From Dysgonomonas sp. UBA7710 (GTDB taxonomy: Bacteria; Bacteroidota; Bacteroidia; Bacteroidales; Dysgonomonadaceae), in NCBI RefSeq assembly GCF_002482385.1, contig NZ_DLFW01000045.1, positions 97,780 to 161,779 of the forward strand: a DNA stretch of 64,000 nucleotides, written 5' to 3'. Positions 9,756 to 17,470 of this stretch are shown one piece after another (the stretch's first letter is position 1; every line of letters begins with the position of its first letter). Under the pieces are notes generated by a model that saw only the letters and a list, made by a program, of their open reading frames with translations, had not been told where the DNA came from and did no database searches. A program made the position numbers and the translations under genes.

Positions 9756-10418
9756 CTACCACTCAATTGGTTCAATCCCTTTCGATTTCAGATATTTATT
9801 TGCTTCGCTGAAATGATTGTTTCCAAAAAATCCGTTATGCGCGGATAATGGCGATGGATGTACTGATCTTAATACCAGATGTTTATTCGTATCTATGAAT
9901 GCTGCTTTTCTCTGGGCGTAAGCACCCCAGAGGATAAATACAATATTTTCACGTCCTTCGGCTAATTTATGTATAGCCGCATCGGTAAATGTTTCCCAGC
10001 CTTTTTTCTGGTGAGACCCGGCCATGTGCGCCTGTACGGTTAATGTAGCGTTGAGGAGCAATACACCCTGATTTGCCCAGCGCGTCAGATTACCTGATCC
10101 GGGTACAGGGATTCCCATGTCGCGGTTTATTTCTTTGAAGATATTTACCAGAGAGGGAGGGGCGGGCATACCATCAGGTACGGAGAAAGACAAGCCGTGC
10201 GCCTGACCGTCGTTGTGATATGGGTCTTGTCCGAGAATTACCACTTTTACCTTGTCGAATGGAGTGTGTTCGAAAGCATTGAATATTAATTTCGCAGGAG
10301 GGAATATTTGTTTTGTACGGTATTCATGTCTCACAAAATCAGTTAGTTCTACAAAATAGTCTTTGTCGAATTCATCTTTCAACTGTTCTTTCCAACTTTC
10401 CTCTATTTTTACATCCAT
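9756..10418 (-). CDS. ung: Uracil-DNA glycosylase, family 1
   Basis: A 220-residue cytosolic base-excision-repair enzyme that removes uracil from DNA. The water-activating motif GQDPYH lies at residues 63-68 and the DNA-intercalation/minor-groove motif HPSPLSA at 187-193. Other family blocks are PAPPSLVNIFKEI, GVLLLNATLTV and VFILWGAYAQRK. Length and domain are complete. It stands alone on the minus strand, convergent with the GH92 gene. Confidence 0.98.
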   Translation of the reverse strand: MDVKIEESWKEQLKDEFDKDYFVELTDFVRHEYRTKQIFPPAKLIFNAFEHTPFDKVKVVILGQDPYHNDGQAHGLSFSVPDGMPAPPSLVNIFKEINRDMGIPVPGSGNLTRWANQGVLLLNATLTVQAHMAGSHQKKGWETFTDAAIHKLAEGRENIVFILWGAYAQRKAAFIDTNKHLVLRSVHPSPLSAHNGFFGNNHFSEANKYLKSKGIEPIEW

Positions 10419-11020
10419 AATTCGTAAGTTAGTTTTATGTTAGATACTAAGTAACTGTTCAAATTAACAAATTGCCGGGTATAAAGATACAATTTTTGTG
10501 ATGTAGTCCGATAAAAATAATTCATGGATTAGGGTAACCGCTCTTAGTGTAGTTTAACTTGTAACTAAAAATAGGACGTTAACACCCCCTCGCTGGCGCG
10601 GACTTCCAGCCCGTGTCTTGTTGACAGGGCAAAAATGTTTGCTACGCAACACACAGACGGGACGTTTGCGCGAGCGGGCGCACCGAACAGGTGCCCGCCT
10701 GCGTCACTAATGCGCTAAAGCACTTTTGGTTCCTTTTGGGGCTTTGGCCAAAAGGAACACAAGGAATTTTAATTCCGCGTAGAAAAAAATGCATAGAATA
10801 ATAGAACGTTTTAAGTAGCGAGAGCAGAAGCAAAATTTATTTTGATTATGCCGAGTCACGAAAAACGACTAATGTAATTGAACGTTAAAACCCAATTACT
10901 GATTCTCATAATATGCTGTGTTAATTTTTTATGAAATCAAAATACATTTATCTATACTGAAAAAGCAGGTAAAGAATAAATAATCATTATCTGTTCCACA
11001 CTCATAATTATTTAAAAAGT
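10419..11020. other. 602-bp intergenic region with a GC-rich structured repeat
   Basis: The region is AT-rich at both ends and contains a GC-rich block (about 10575-10760) of stacked hairpins, listed separately. No gene was found. A short minus-strand frame over 10642-10833 lies inside the repeat and is not credible. Confidence 0.7.
10591..10758. repeat. REP-like GC-rich palindromic element
   Basis: Three successive hairpins were seen. CGCGGACT (10597-10604) pairs with AGCCCGTG (10608-10615) around a TCC loop, with one mismatch and one wobble. GCGGGC/ACC (10674-10684) pairs with GGTGCCCGC (10690-10698) with a 2-nt bulge. GTTCCTTTTGG (10729-10739) pairs with CCAAAAGGAAC (10748-10758). Base composition is far more GC-rich than the neighbours. 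The first hairpin resembles REP sequences associated with REP-type tyrosine transposases. No transposase is present here. Confidence 0.55.
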
Positions 11021-11680
11021 ATGGCAAAGTATAGTGAAGAATTAGTGGATAAAGTAGTTTTTCTTATCGAAGAAGAGTTTTATACTACGACTCAGGTATG
11101 TAAGGCATTGGGTTTTAGCAGACAGGCTTATTATAGCTGGATGGATACTAAACCCGGATTCAGGAAAGAGGTAGATATGGCTGTCAGCCGCCGTAGCGAA
11201 GCGATGCAGACAATGATGCAGGCCGCGCTGAAAAAGAAACTGGAGGGATATATGACAACAGTGGAAAAGGATATATATGTTCCTGATGAAAGGAATCCCG
11301 ATAAACTGGTTTTCAAATCAAAAGTGATAATAAAGAAAGAATGTCCTCCCGATCTGCGGACAATAAAAATGCTGCTGGATAGGAACAGCCCCTCCCAGCC
11401 TCCCCAAGAGGAGGAGATGTATACGACGAGAGATAATCGAGTGATTGAGGAAGAGACCGTTATAGATAACATAAAAAAGGATATTGTTGAAGATGAAGAA
11501 AAAGAGGTTTCGGAAGTGATTGAGGAGAATGAAGATGCAGAGGCTGCGGAGATGATAGAAAAACCGGATAAGGCCTGCGCCGGGCAGCGGCAAGGAACAG
11601 GCACGGCCGTGATAGTGAGTAACAGAAGGCCGGTATATAATAAGGGAAAGAAAAGAAAGAAAAAGCGAAGAGGTAATTAA
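11021..11680 (+). CDS. phBC6A51-type helix-turn-helix protein with acidic middle and basic tail
   Basis: A 219-residue protein. Residues 1-120 resemble the phBC6A51/terminase-small-subunit-like HTH family: KYSEELVDKVVFLIEEEFYT, then the helix-turn-helix TTTQVCKALGFSRQAYYSWM, and later PPDLRTIKMLLDR. It then becomes strongly acidic (about residues 125-190, rich in E and D) and ends in a very basic tail (KGKKRKKKRRGN). DNA binding is likely; the target is unknown. No phage structural genes are nearby, so it is an orphan. Residues about 123-133 (NSPSQPPQEEE) are encoded by a C-rich intergenic-type repeat (11384-11417) that seems to have entered the gene in frame. Confidence 0.7.
   Translation: MAKYSEELVDKVVFLIEEEFYTTTQVCKALGFSRQAYYSWMDTKPGFRKEVDMAVSRRSEAMQTMMQAALKKKLEGYMTTVEKDIYVPDERNPDKLVFKSKVIIKKECPPDLRTIKMLLDRNSPSQPPQEEEMYTTRDNRVIEEETVIDNIKKDIVEDEEKEVSEVIEENEDAEAAEMIEKPDKACAGQRQGTGTAVIVSNRRPVYNKGKKRKKKRRGN
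11384..11417. repeat. C-rich dispersed repeat inside a coding sequence
   Basis: The stretch contains CCCCTCCCAGCCTCCCC followed by AAGAGGAGGAG. Very similar text occurs between genes at 41296-41317 (CCCCCTCCAACCTCCCC then TTGGGG), and on the opposite strand at about 9720-9755. Here it lies within the HTH gene and is translated. Confidence 0.5.
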
Positions 11681-11716
11681 GTATTCCATAAATATTAATG
11701 ATATACTTTTCTTTCT

Positions 11717-11799
11717 CTTGTCATGCTGACGAAGGAAGCATCCCGACCCATTTGTCAGGGAAAGAAGGAAAGAGATCCTTCGTTCCTCAGGATGACAAG
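11717..11799. repeat. Palindromic dispersed repeat (TTGTCAT...ATGACAA type), copy 1
   Basis: CTTGTCATGCTGACGAAGG (from 11717) has an imperfect inverted counterpart ending CTCAGGATGACAAG (to 11799). A second member of the same family lies at 41352-41420. The rest of 11681-11967 holds a TAnnTTTG element before the MATE gene and no gene. Confidence 0.7.
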
Positions 11800-11951
11800 A
11801 ATATATTAATAAATTCTTTTTACTACTTAATAATGAAATATATTGAAAAAAGTGTCAAGTTTGTCAACTTTTTAATGAGCTGAAATTAGACGATAAAATA
11901 AAGAATGCCTGATTATCAATTTTTCATTCTTTATTATTAACCGATTCCTGT

Positions 11952-11959
11952 TATTTTTG
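11952..11959 (+). promoter_or_regulatory. Candidate -7 element for the MATE gene
   Basis: TATTTTTG matches TAnnTTTG only 8 nt before the ATG. If used, the mRNA would be almost leaderless. No good TTTG was found at the -33 distance. Confidence 0.3.
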
Positions 11960-11967
11960 TAACCATT

Positions 11968-13263
11968 ATGAATAAAAGCATCCTGCGTCTGGCAATTCCG
12001 AATATTATATCCAATATTACTGTGCCGCTTTTGGGTATGGTGGATATGTATATAGTAGGCCATCTCGATTCGGAGGATTATATCGGGGCAATTGCGCTTG
12101 CGACGATGATTTTCAATTTTATTTATTGGAGTTTCTCTTTCCTGCGCATGGGTACAAGCGGATTTACGGCCCAGGCATATGGTGCGGGTAACCAACAAGA
12201 GCAAACCAATATCCTGCTTCGTTCGCTCGCTGTAGCAACGGGAGCGGGCGTAGTTATTATTCTGTTGCAATATTTTATTGCCCATGTGGGCTTTTATCTG
12301 CTGAATGGAGAGCCTACGGTAAAAGGATATGCTCTCGACTATTTTTATATATACATCTGGGCAGCTCCGGCTATTCTGGGTATGTACACTTTTAACGGCT
12401 GGTATGTGGGGATGCAGAATGCCAAAATGCCGATGGTTGTAGCCATTGGGGTTAATATAGTCAATATCGGATTGAGTTTTGTCTTTGTCTATGGCTTTGG
12501 AATGAAGATAGAAGGGGTGGCATTGGCTTCCGTATGCGCACAGTATACGGGCTTTCTTTCGTTCCTTCTTATCTGGAATATAAAATATGGCTGGCTGAAA
12601 CAATATGCCAATCCGGAGGTGCTGAAAGATTTATCGTCTTATATTCCGTTTTTTAAGGTCAACAGTGATATTTTTATCCGTACAATGGCCCTTGTAGCTG
12701 TTACTACCTTCTTTATGTCTGCCTCTGCGAAGTCGGGTAAAGATGTACTGGCAGCCAATGCCTTGTTGATGCAGTTGTTTATTCTGTTCTCATATATGAT
12801 GGATGGGTTTGCCTATGCTGCTGAAGCGTTGACAGGCAGATTTATAGGGGCAAAAGACAGGATTAAGCTGAAGTTTCTTGTCAGACGGCTGTTTGTCTGG
12901 GGTATTGTTATCGCTTCGTTCTTTACTCTTATCTATGTCCTCTTTCTGGATCAGATATTGGGTATTTTGACCGATAAGCAGAATATTGTCGAATTCAGCA
13001 GGCAATTTCATATCTGGGTGTATATGATTCCCCTTGCGGGCTTCTCTGCTTTTCTTTGGGACGGAGTGTTTGTGGGAGCAACGGCTTCCCATCAGATGCG
13101 CAATTCCATGCTGATAGCAGTTGCCGGATTTTTTGTATTGTATTTTGCTTTTTCAGATATTTATGCGAACAATATCCTGTGGATTGCGTTTATTGTGTAT
13201 CTGGCTTTGAGAGGGATAGTGCAGAGTTTTATGGCTTCTGCTATTTTGAATGATTCCAGATAG
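11968..13263 (+). CDS. MATE family efflux transporter (DinF-like)
   Basis: A 431-residue inner-membrane protein with about 12 transmembrane helices. It would export cationic or drug-like compounds in exchange for Na+ or H+. The N-terminal half shows LAIPNIISNITVPLLGMVDMY and TSGFTAQAYGAGNQQE, typical of the first MATE repeat. The second repeat includes YMMDGFAYAAEALTGRFIGA, the usual DinF-branch signature. Length is normal for the family. A flavodoxin gene follows after 34 bp on the same strand, but no functional link is obvious. The substrate is unknown. Confidence 0.92.
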   Translation: MNKSILRLAIPNIISNITVPLLGMVDMYIVGHLDSEDYIGAIALATMIFNFIYWSFSFLRMGTSGFTAQAYGAGNQQEQTNILLRSLAVATGAGVVIILLQYFIAHVGFYLLNGEPTVKGYALDYFYIYIWAAPAILGMYTFNGWYVGMQNAKMPMVVAIGVNIVNIGLSFVFVYGFGMKIEGVALASVCAQYTGFLSFLLIWNIKYGWLKQYANPEVLKDLSSYIPFFKVNSDIFIRTMALVAVTTFFMSASAKSGKDVLAANALLMQLFILFSYMMDGFAYAAEALTGRFIGAKDRIKLKFLVRRLFVWGIVIASFFTLIYVLFLDQILGILTDKQNIVEFSRQFHIWVYMIPLAGFSAFLWDGVFVGATASHQMRNSMLIAVAGFFVLYFAFSDIYANNILWIAFIVYLALRGIVQSFMASAILNDSR

Positions 13264-13297
13264 TTGATAATCAATTTAATAAATTACTTAACTTGTT

Positions 13298-13795
13298 ATG
13301 AGCAAAATTGCAATAGTTTACGGTTCATCTACCGGGGCCACAGAAGCGGTAGCAGAAAAAATTCAGGCATTGTTTGACGATGCTGCACTTTTCAATGCGG
13401 AGAGTGTAAGCGTTGATGATTTGAAACCTTATGACTTTTTGATTTTCGGGGCATCTACAACAGGAGTAGGCGATTTACAGGACGATTGGGAAGTTCTTCT
13501 GCCTAAGGTTGAAAAGATGGATTTTACCGGAAAAAAAGTTGCTCTATTCTCACTGGGAGACAGTGCTTCATTCTCCACAAGTTTTGCGGGAGCAATGTAT
13601 TACATATATAAAGCGCTGAAAGGAAAAGTTGAAATCGTGGGTTCGGTATCTACCGACGGTTATACATTCGACGACTCAGATGCTGTTATCGACGGCCGCT
13701 TTGTCGGTCTGGCATTAGATGAAGATAACGAGTACAACGAAACCGATGCACGTCTTGCTGCGTGGGTGGAAGATTTGAAGAAATATCTGGACTGA
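13298..13795 (+). CDS. fldA: Flavodoxin
   Basis: A 165-residue FMN-binding electron carrier. The phosphate-binding loop GSSTGATE lies at residues 9-16. The two isoalloxazine-contacting loops appear as ASTTGVGDLQDDW and SLGDSASFSTSFAGAMYY, and the C-terminal part is the long-chain type (DGRFVGLALDEDNEYNETDARL). It is cytosolic and would shuttle electrons between reductases and radical-SAM or other enzymes. It lies 34 bp after the MATE gene, and a weak hairpin (AAGGT/ACCTT, 13806-13820) with a T-tail follows it. Confidence 0.95.
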   Translation: MSKIAIVYGSSTGATEAVAEKIQALFDDAALFNAESVSVDDLKPYDFLIFGASTTGVGDLQDDWEVLLPKVEKMDFTGKKVALFSLGDSASFSTSFAGAMYYIYKALKGKVEIVGSVSTDGYTFDDSDAVIDGRFVGLALDEDNEYNETDARLAAWVEDLKKYLD

Positions 13796-13805
13796 TATAT
13801 TATTT

Positions 13806-13826
13806 AAGGTTACAGACCTTTTTATT
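13806..13826 (+). terminator. Weak terminator after flavodoxin
   Basis: Five-base stem AAGGT (13806-13810) with ACCTT (13816-13820), then TTTATT. The stem is short. Confidence 0.45.
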
Positions 13827-13948
13827 ACTTTGACTGGTAAAATAGCTTAAGTCAGTTAGAGCTAATAAATATAGTATTGATATTTACTGTTATTTAGTTT
13901 GTGTATATAGTAAGAAGCCGGATAATATCCAATATCCGGTTTCTGTCT

Positions 13949-14641
13949 TTACAGAATGTCCCTGATCTCTTCCAGTCTGGCGACTGTGTGGGTCGGCTCG
14001 AAATCTTCGGAGGACTTGTTTTTGGGGTTATACCATATCTGGTCCAGTCCGCTGTTGTAGGCCCCGCCAATGTCTGTAAACAGGTTGTCACCAACCATTA
14101 TGATGTTTTCGGGTTTAACCCCGATTTCTGTCAGGGCATAAGTGAATATATCCGGATGCGGCTTGTTCACCCCGACTTTGTCGGACAGGATAACCTTATC
14201 GAAGTAAGATGAAATACCGGCGCTTTCCATCTTTATGTATTGCATTTCGGTGAAGCCGTTGGAGAGGATATGTATCCTGTAACGGGGATGCAGGTAATCC
14301 AGCAGTTCTTTTGCGCCTTCGACCAATACGCCTTTTTTCATTATCCGGGCTATGAAGTCGTCGTTGATAGCCAGAGCCTGTTCTTCGGAGACTTCTTCTA
14401 TGTTGTTCAGAGGGCCTATAAAGCGCTCGCGTTGCAGTGTCTGCTTGGTGATCTGTCCTCTGCCGTAGAGTTCCCACAAATGGCTTACATTTGCGTAATA
14501 GATGGTATAGAAGTCATGGAAGGACGGGAAGTAGCGGTTGAATGCATAGTCATCATATATTTCTGTTAATGTGAGGCGGGTATTCTCTATGGTGTCTATC
14601 AGTGTGTCGTCTAAATCGAGAAGTATGTCGCTGTATTTCAT
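13949..14641 (-). CDS. HAD-superfamily hydrolase, YjjG-like noncanonical pyrimidine nucleotidase
   Basis: A 230-residue phosphatase of the haloacid dehalogenase superfamily. The nucleophile motif DLDDTLIDT (residues 9-17) supplies Asp9 and Asp11, motif II is ILSNGF, and the metal-binding acidic motif is IMVGDNLFTDIGGA. The cap is helical and the order matches the YjjG group, which dephosphorylates damaged or noncanonical pyrimidine nucleoside monophosphates. A hairpin (AGAAGCCGGAT at 13913-13923 with ATCCGGTTTCT at 13934-13944) lies just past the stop. TATCTTTG on the minus strand (14661-14668) is a good -7 element and would give a very short leader. Confidence 0.88.
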   Translation of the reverse strand: MKYSDILLDLDDTLIDTIENTRLTLTEIYDDYAFNRYFPSFHDFYTIYYANVSHLWELYGRGQITKQTLQRERFIGPLNNIEEVSEEQALAINDDFIARIMKKGVLVEGAKELLDYLHPRYRIHILSNGFTEMQYIKMESAGISSYFDKVILSDKVGVNKPHPDIFTYALTEIGVKPENIIMVGDNLFTDIGGAYNSGLDQIWYNPKNKSSEDFEPTHTVARLEEIRDIL

Positions 14642-14660
14642 ATAGGGATTATCTTTTACG

Positions 14661-14668
14661 CAAAGATA
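14661..14668 (-). promoter_or_regulatory. -7 element for the HAD hydrolase gene
   Basis: On the minus strand this reads TATCTTTG, an exact TAnnTTTG match 20 nt before the start codon. No convincing -33 TTTG was found. Confidence 0.45.
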
Positions 14669-14694
14669 AGCATTTTAGCGGCAAGTTGCAGATG

Positions 14695-14737
14695 TAAAAA
14701 ACAGAAGTCCCTCCGGTCGGTTAAGAGGGGAGGGACT
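14695..14737 (-). terminator. Terminator of the purine-uptake operon
   Basis: Nine-base GC-rich stem AGTCCCTCC (14706-14714) with GGAGGGACT (14729-14737). On the minus strand it is followed by TTCTGTTTTTTAC. It lies 25 bp past the permease stop codon. Confidence 0.8.
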
Positions 14738-14761
14738 GAGAGCTATATCATCATCTTGTGT

Positions 14762-16096
14762 TTAACCGGCGGCATTACTCATTATATGAGATGCATCCAG
14801 AATTATCTTTAACAGGAATAATATGGCGATTACATATACTGTGGCTGATACATCTTTGTATTTTCCGGCGCATACCTTAATGAAAGCGAAGCTTAGCATA
14901 CCAAATACAATACCTTCGGCAATGCTATAAGTGAAAGGCATAAATACGATGGTAAGGAATGCGGGAAGTCCCTCGCTCATGTCGCTGAAGTTAATCTTGG
15001 CTACAGAAGAGATCATAAACAGCCCGACAATAATAAGAGCCGGAGATGTAGCTGCTGCCGGAACCATCAGGAATAACGGAGCAAAGAACAGGGCTAGTAT
15101 AAACATCATAGCGGTACTAACAGAGGTTAGTCCGGTACGTCCGCCCGATGCTACGCCTGATGCGCTTTCCACATATGCGGTAATGGTGCTTGTACCTAAG
15201 ATAGAGCCTACTGTAGTTCCTAATGCATCGGAGAACAGAGCTTTTTTCATTTGAGGGAAGTTGCCGTCTTCATCGGCCAGCCCTGCTTTGGAAACAACAC
15301 CGATCAATGTACCTACAGTGTCGAAGAGGTTAACGAACAGGAGGGTGAACACTACCACTAGCATATTGAACGATAAGATATGGTCCCATTCGAATTGGGC
15401 AAAGATAGGTGCGATAGATGGCGGTGTACTGATGATACTGGAGTCTGGTAGTGTTACATCGCCCAGAATGATACCGAAGATAGTTGCCACAACTATTCCT
15501 ATAAGGATGGAACCGTTTATGTTCCTTACGAATAGTACAGCAGTAACAATCAGACCTAAGAAGGCGATCCATACGCTATGTTGGGAAAAGTCACCCAGTG
15601 CGACCAGTGTGGCCGGACTTGAAACCACTATTCCGGCATTCTTTAGTCCGATCAGAGTGATAAAGAGACCTATCCCGACAGGTATAGCGTCTTTCAATAC
15701 CTTCGGTATGCTCTTTACTATCAACTCCCGTACATTGAAGAATGTGAGGAGTATAAAGATGATACCTTCGATGAATACAGCAGTCAGGGCAAACTGCCAG
15801 GAATATCCCATTACGCCGCAAATGGTGAATGCAAAGAAAGCATTCAAGCCCATTCCCGGTGCTTGTGCTATCGGAAGTTTGGCGTAGAGAGCCATCATCA
15901 GGGTCGCGAAGATTGTAGCCAGAGCTGTTGCAGTGAACAGGGCGTCTTTGTCCATACCGGTAGTCGATAATATACTAGGATTGACTATCAGTATGTATGA
16001 CATGGTCAAAAAAGTAATAAGCCCGGCAAGAAGTTCCTTGCGAATGGAGGTCTTATTCTCTGTTAGTTTGAACGTTTTTTCGAGGAGGTTTTTCAT
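14762..16096 (-). CDS. NCS2/AzgA-like purine (adenine/guanine/hypoxanthine) permease
   Basis: A 444-residue inner-membrane nucleobase:proton symporter. The family signature APGMGLNAFFAFTICGVMGY lies near residue 80, and the second conserved block is LFVNLFDTVGTLIGVVSKAG. A third block, GTSTITAYVESASGVASGGR, holds the substrate-binding residues of the AzgA/GhxP branch, and about 12-14 hydrophobic segments are present. Length is typical. It follows a Tsx/DUF5020-like outer-membrane gene by 13 bp and shares its transcript, so the two may form an outer-plus-inner membrane uptake route for purines or nucleosides. Which purine is preferred cannot be told. Confidence 0.92.
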   Translation of the reverse strand: MKNLLEKTFKLTENKTSIRKELLAGLITFLTMSYILIVNPSILSTTGMDKDALFTATALATIFATLMMALYAKLPIAQAPGMGLNAFFAFTICGVMGYSWQFALTAVFIEGIIFILLTFFNVRELIVKSIPKVLKDAIPVGIGLFITLIGLKNAGIVVSSPATLVALGDFSQHSVWIAFLGLIVTAVLFVRNINGSILIGIVVATIFGIILGDVTLPDSSIISTPPSIAPIFAQFEWDHILSFNMLVVVFTLLFVNLFDTVGTLIGVVSKAGLADEDGNFPQMKKALFSDALGTTVGSILGTSTITAYVESASGVASGGRTGLTSVSTAMMFILALFFAPLFLMVPAAATSPALIIVGLFMISSVAKINFSDMSEGLPAFLTIVFMPFTYSIAEGIVFGMLSFAFIKVCAGKYKDVSATVYVIAILFLLKIILDASHIMSNAAG

Positions 16097-16109
16097 TGTT
16101 TTTCAAATC

Positions 16110-16823
16110 TTAGAAGTTCCACTTAGCGGCTATTGTAGGGTTGATATAGGCCTTGTCTTTCTTCGTGAGGAAATTATTGCTGATTTCTATTTCACTACCT
16201 AAAGCCAGGTTAGGGGTAACATTATACCAGAACTGAGGTTCGGTCAGGAATACGATTTCTTTACCGCTTTGGGTATCCGCATGGGATTTAGCCTTGTTTT
16301 GTGTCCAGACATCCATGAAGCCGCAAACTCTGAATTTGTTGTCGCATAAGTCGACACCCCATGTAACGGTCCATTGTACGTCATTGCTTACTTTTTCAAA
16401 AGCATTGTATTTATATACAACATATGTTCCTAAAACGGCTTTGCCTACCATTGTAGAGTATGATGCACCGGCCATGTACGCATTTGCTATTGAGAACCCA
16501 AAGTTTTCGGCCTTTCCTACACCACCATTAAACTCGACATGAGCCATAACGGGACTTTTGCCTAGTTTAATGTCGCGGGCAATTTCGAGATACATAGTAC
16601 CAATGTTTCCCCGGCTTTGGTTAAAATCCAAATCCACAAACATAAATGTCGAACCCCATTTATCAGGTTTGAACATTTCAAATGTTGCTGTGAAATAGTT
16701 TTTATCTGAGATTTTGTCTCCATGTAATGCATGACGCGGATCGAAATGCAATTGAAGGTTTTGCGCGTACGCTGAAAATGAAAGCATTAATAGCCCTAAA
16801 GAGAAGAATACCTTTTTAACCAT
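16110..16823 (-). CDS. DUF5020/Tsx-like outer-membrane channel protein
   Basis: A 237-residue protein with a clear signal peptide (MVKKVFFSLGLLMLSFSAYAQ) and alternating hydrophobic strands throughout, ending AAKWNF with the C-terminal aromatic residue typical of outer-membrane barrels. The start LQLHFDPRHALHGDKISDKN and the block FMFVDLDFN look like the DUF5020 family, related to the nucleoside channel Tsx. It is the first gene of a two-gene transcript with a purine permease, which fits a nucleoside or nucleobase pore. The barrel assignment is from pattern recognition, not structure. Confidence 0.75.
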   Translation of the reverse strand: MVKKVFFSLGLLMLSFSAYAQNLQLHFDPRHALHGDKISDKNYFTATFEMFKPDKWGSTFMFVDLDFNQSRGNIGTMYLEIARDIKLGKSPVMAHVEFNGGVGKAENFGFSIANAYMAGASYSTMVGKAVLGTYVVYKYNAFEKVSNDVQWTVTWGVDLCDNKFRVCGFMDVWTQNKAKSHADTQSGKEIVFLTEPQFWYNVTPNLALGSEIEISNNFLTKKDKAYINPTIAAKWNF

Positions 16824-16848
16824 AATTATAAGATTTGAGATTTAGATG

Positions 16849-16856
16849 CAAAAATA
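16849..16856 (-). promoter_or_regulatory. -7 element of the purine-uptake operon
   Basis: On the minus strand this reads TATTTTTG, an exact TAnnTTTG match 25 nt before the start codon. The -33 region is weak. No purine riboswitch was seen between it and the gene. Confidence 0.4.
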
Positions 16857-17000
16857 AACAAAAAAAGCACCTGTTGATATTTCCTTTACTATTTAACAGA
16901 ATAAATTTATCGATACTATTTTATATGGTGTTAAAATGCTTATTTATAAAAGAATTAAAAAGAGGTGAAAAATATGTTTTGTAATTTTTTGTTTATTTGT

Positions 17001-17030
17001 TTTGAAATATAAAAAAATGTCATACCTTTG
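17001..17030 (+). promoter_or_regulatory. Promoter of tRNA-Pro
   Basis: TTTG at 17001-17004 and TACCTTTG at 17023-17030, spaced 18 nt, match the Bacteroidota -33/-7 consensus. Transcription would start a few bases later, about 15 nt before the mature tRNA. Confidence 0.75.
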
Positions 17031-17049
17031 CACCGCTATACGCAAAAAA

Positions 17050-17124
17050 CGGGATGTAGCGCAGTCCGGTTAGCGCACCTGCTTTGGGAGCAGGGGGTCC
17101 CAGGTTCGAATCCTGGTATCCCGA
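17050..17124 (+). tRNA. tRNA-Pro (anticodon UGG)
   Basis: A 75-nt cloverleaf. The acceptor stem CGGGATG pairs with TATCCCG (one wobble), with discriminator A at 17124. The anticodon stem CCTGC/GCAGG encloses loop TTTGGGA with anticodon TGG at 17085-17087. The T-arm contains GGTTCGAATCC. CCA is not encoded. It has its own promoter and terminator. Confidence 0.97.
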
Positions 17125-17132
17125 CAAGATAG

Positions 17133-17166
17133 GCTAGTAATCATTGATTATTAGCTTATTTTTTTG
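17133..17166 (+). terminator. Terminator of tRNA-Pro
   Basis: Ten-base stem GCTAGTAATC (17133-17142) with GATTATTAGC (17146-17155), followed by TTATTTTTTTG. Confidence 0.8.
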
Positions 17167-17470
17167 TACATATTATAATTTTGTATAGCATATTCTTTTT
17201 TAGACGAATTATTCCCCGGAATTACCTTGCTTTTTATTATCTATTATTCATCCTTTATTGAGTTTATTGATATTATGACTCTTTTTTGTTTGCTAAAGTA
17301 ACAATCCAGCTCTTGAATTATTATAAGCCGGATTGTTTTCTATAGCATATAGTATCTGTTCCGCTGAACAAAATGGAATAGATAAAAGAAAATGATAAAA
17401 TATTAGTCTGTAAGATAATAATTATTGTAAGAGAGATAAAATCATATTCTGAAAATCTCATTAAATCCAA
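17166..17470. other. Intergenic region between tRNA-Pro and the fucosidase
   Basis: About 300 bp of AT-rich DNA without a gene. It holds one hairpin, AACAATCC(A)GCT (17300-17310) with AGC(C)GGATTGTT (17326-17337), lying downstream of the fucosidase on the minus strand. The hairpin lacks a strong T-tract on either side. Confidence 0.6.

Noticed and set aside
10642..10833. 63-residue minus-strand frame in the ung-HTH gap
   Set aside because: It is entirely within the GC-rich hairpin element.
11698..11883. 61-residue frame between the HTH gene and MATE
   Set aside because: It runs through the palindromic repeat at 11717-11799 and lacks any recognisable feature.
15261..15887. 208-residue open frame antisense to the purine permease
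   Set aside because: The permease on the other strand has clear family signatures; the antisense product has low-complexity composition and no domain.
16824..17000. Purine riboswitch before the purine-uptake operon
   Set aside because: The predicted leader is only about 20 nt, too short for a purine aptamer, and no aptamer consensus was seen.
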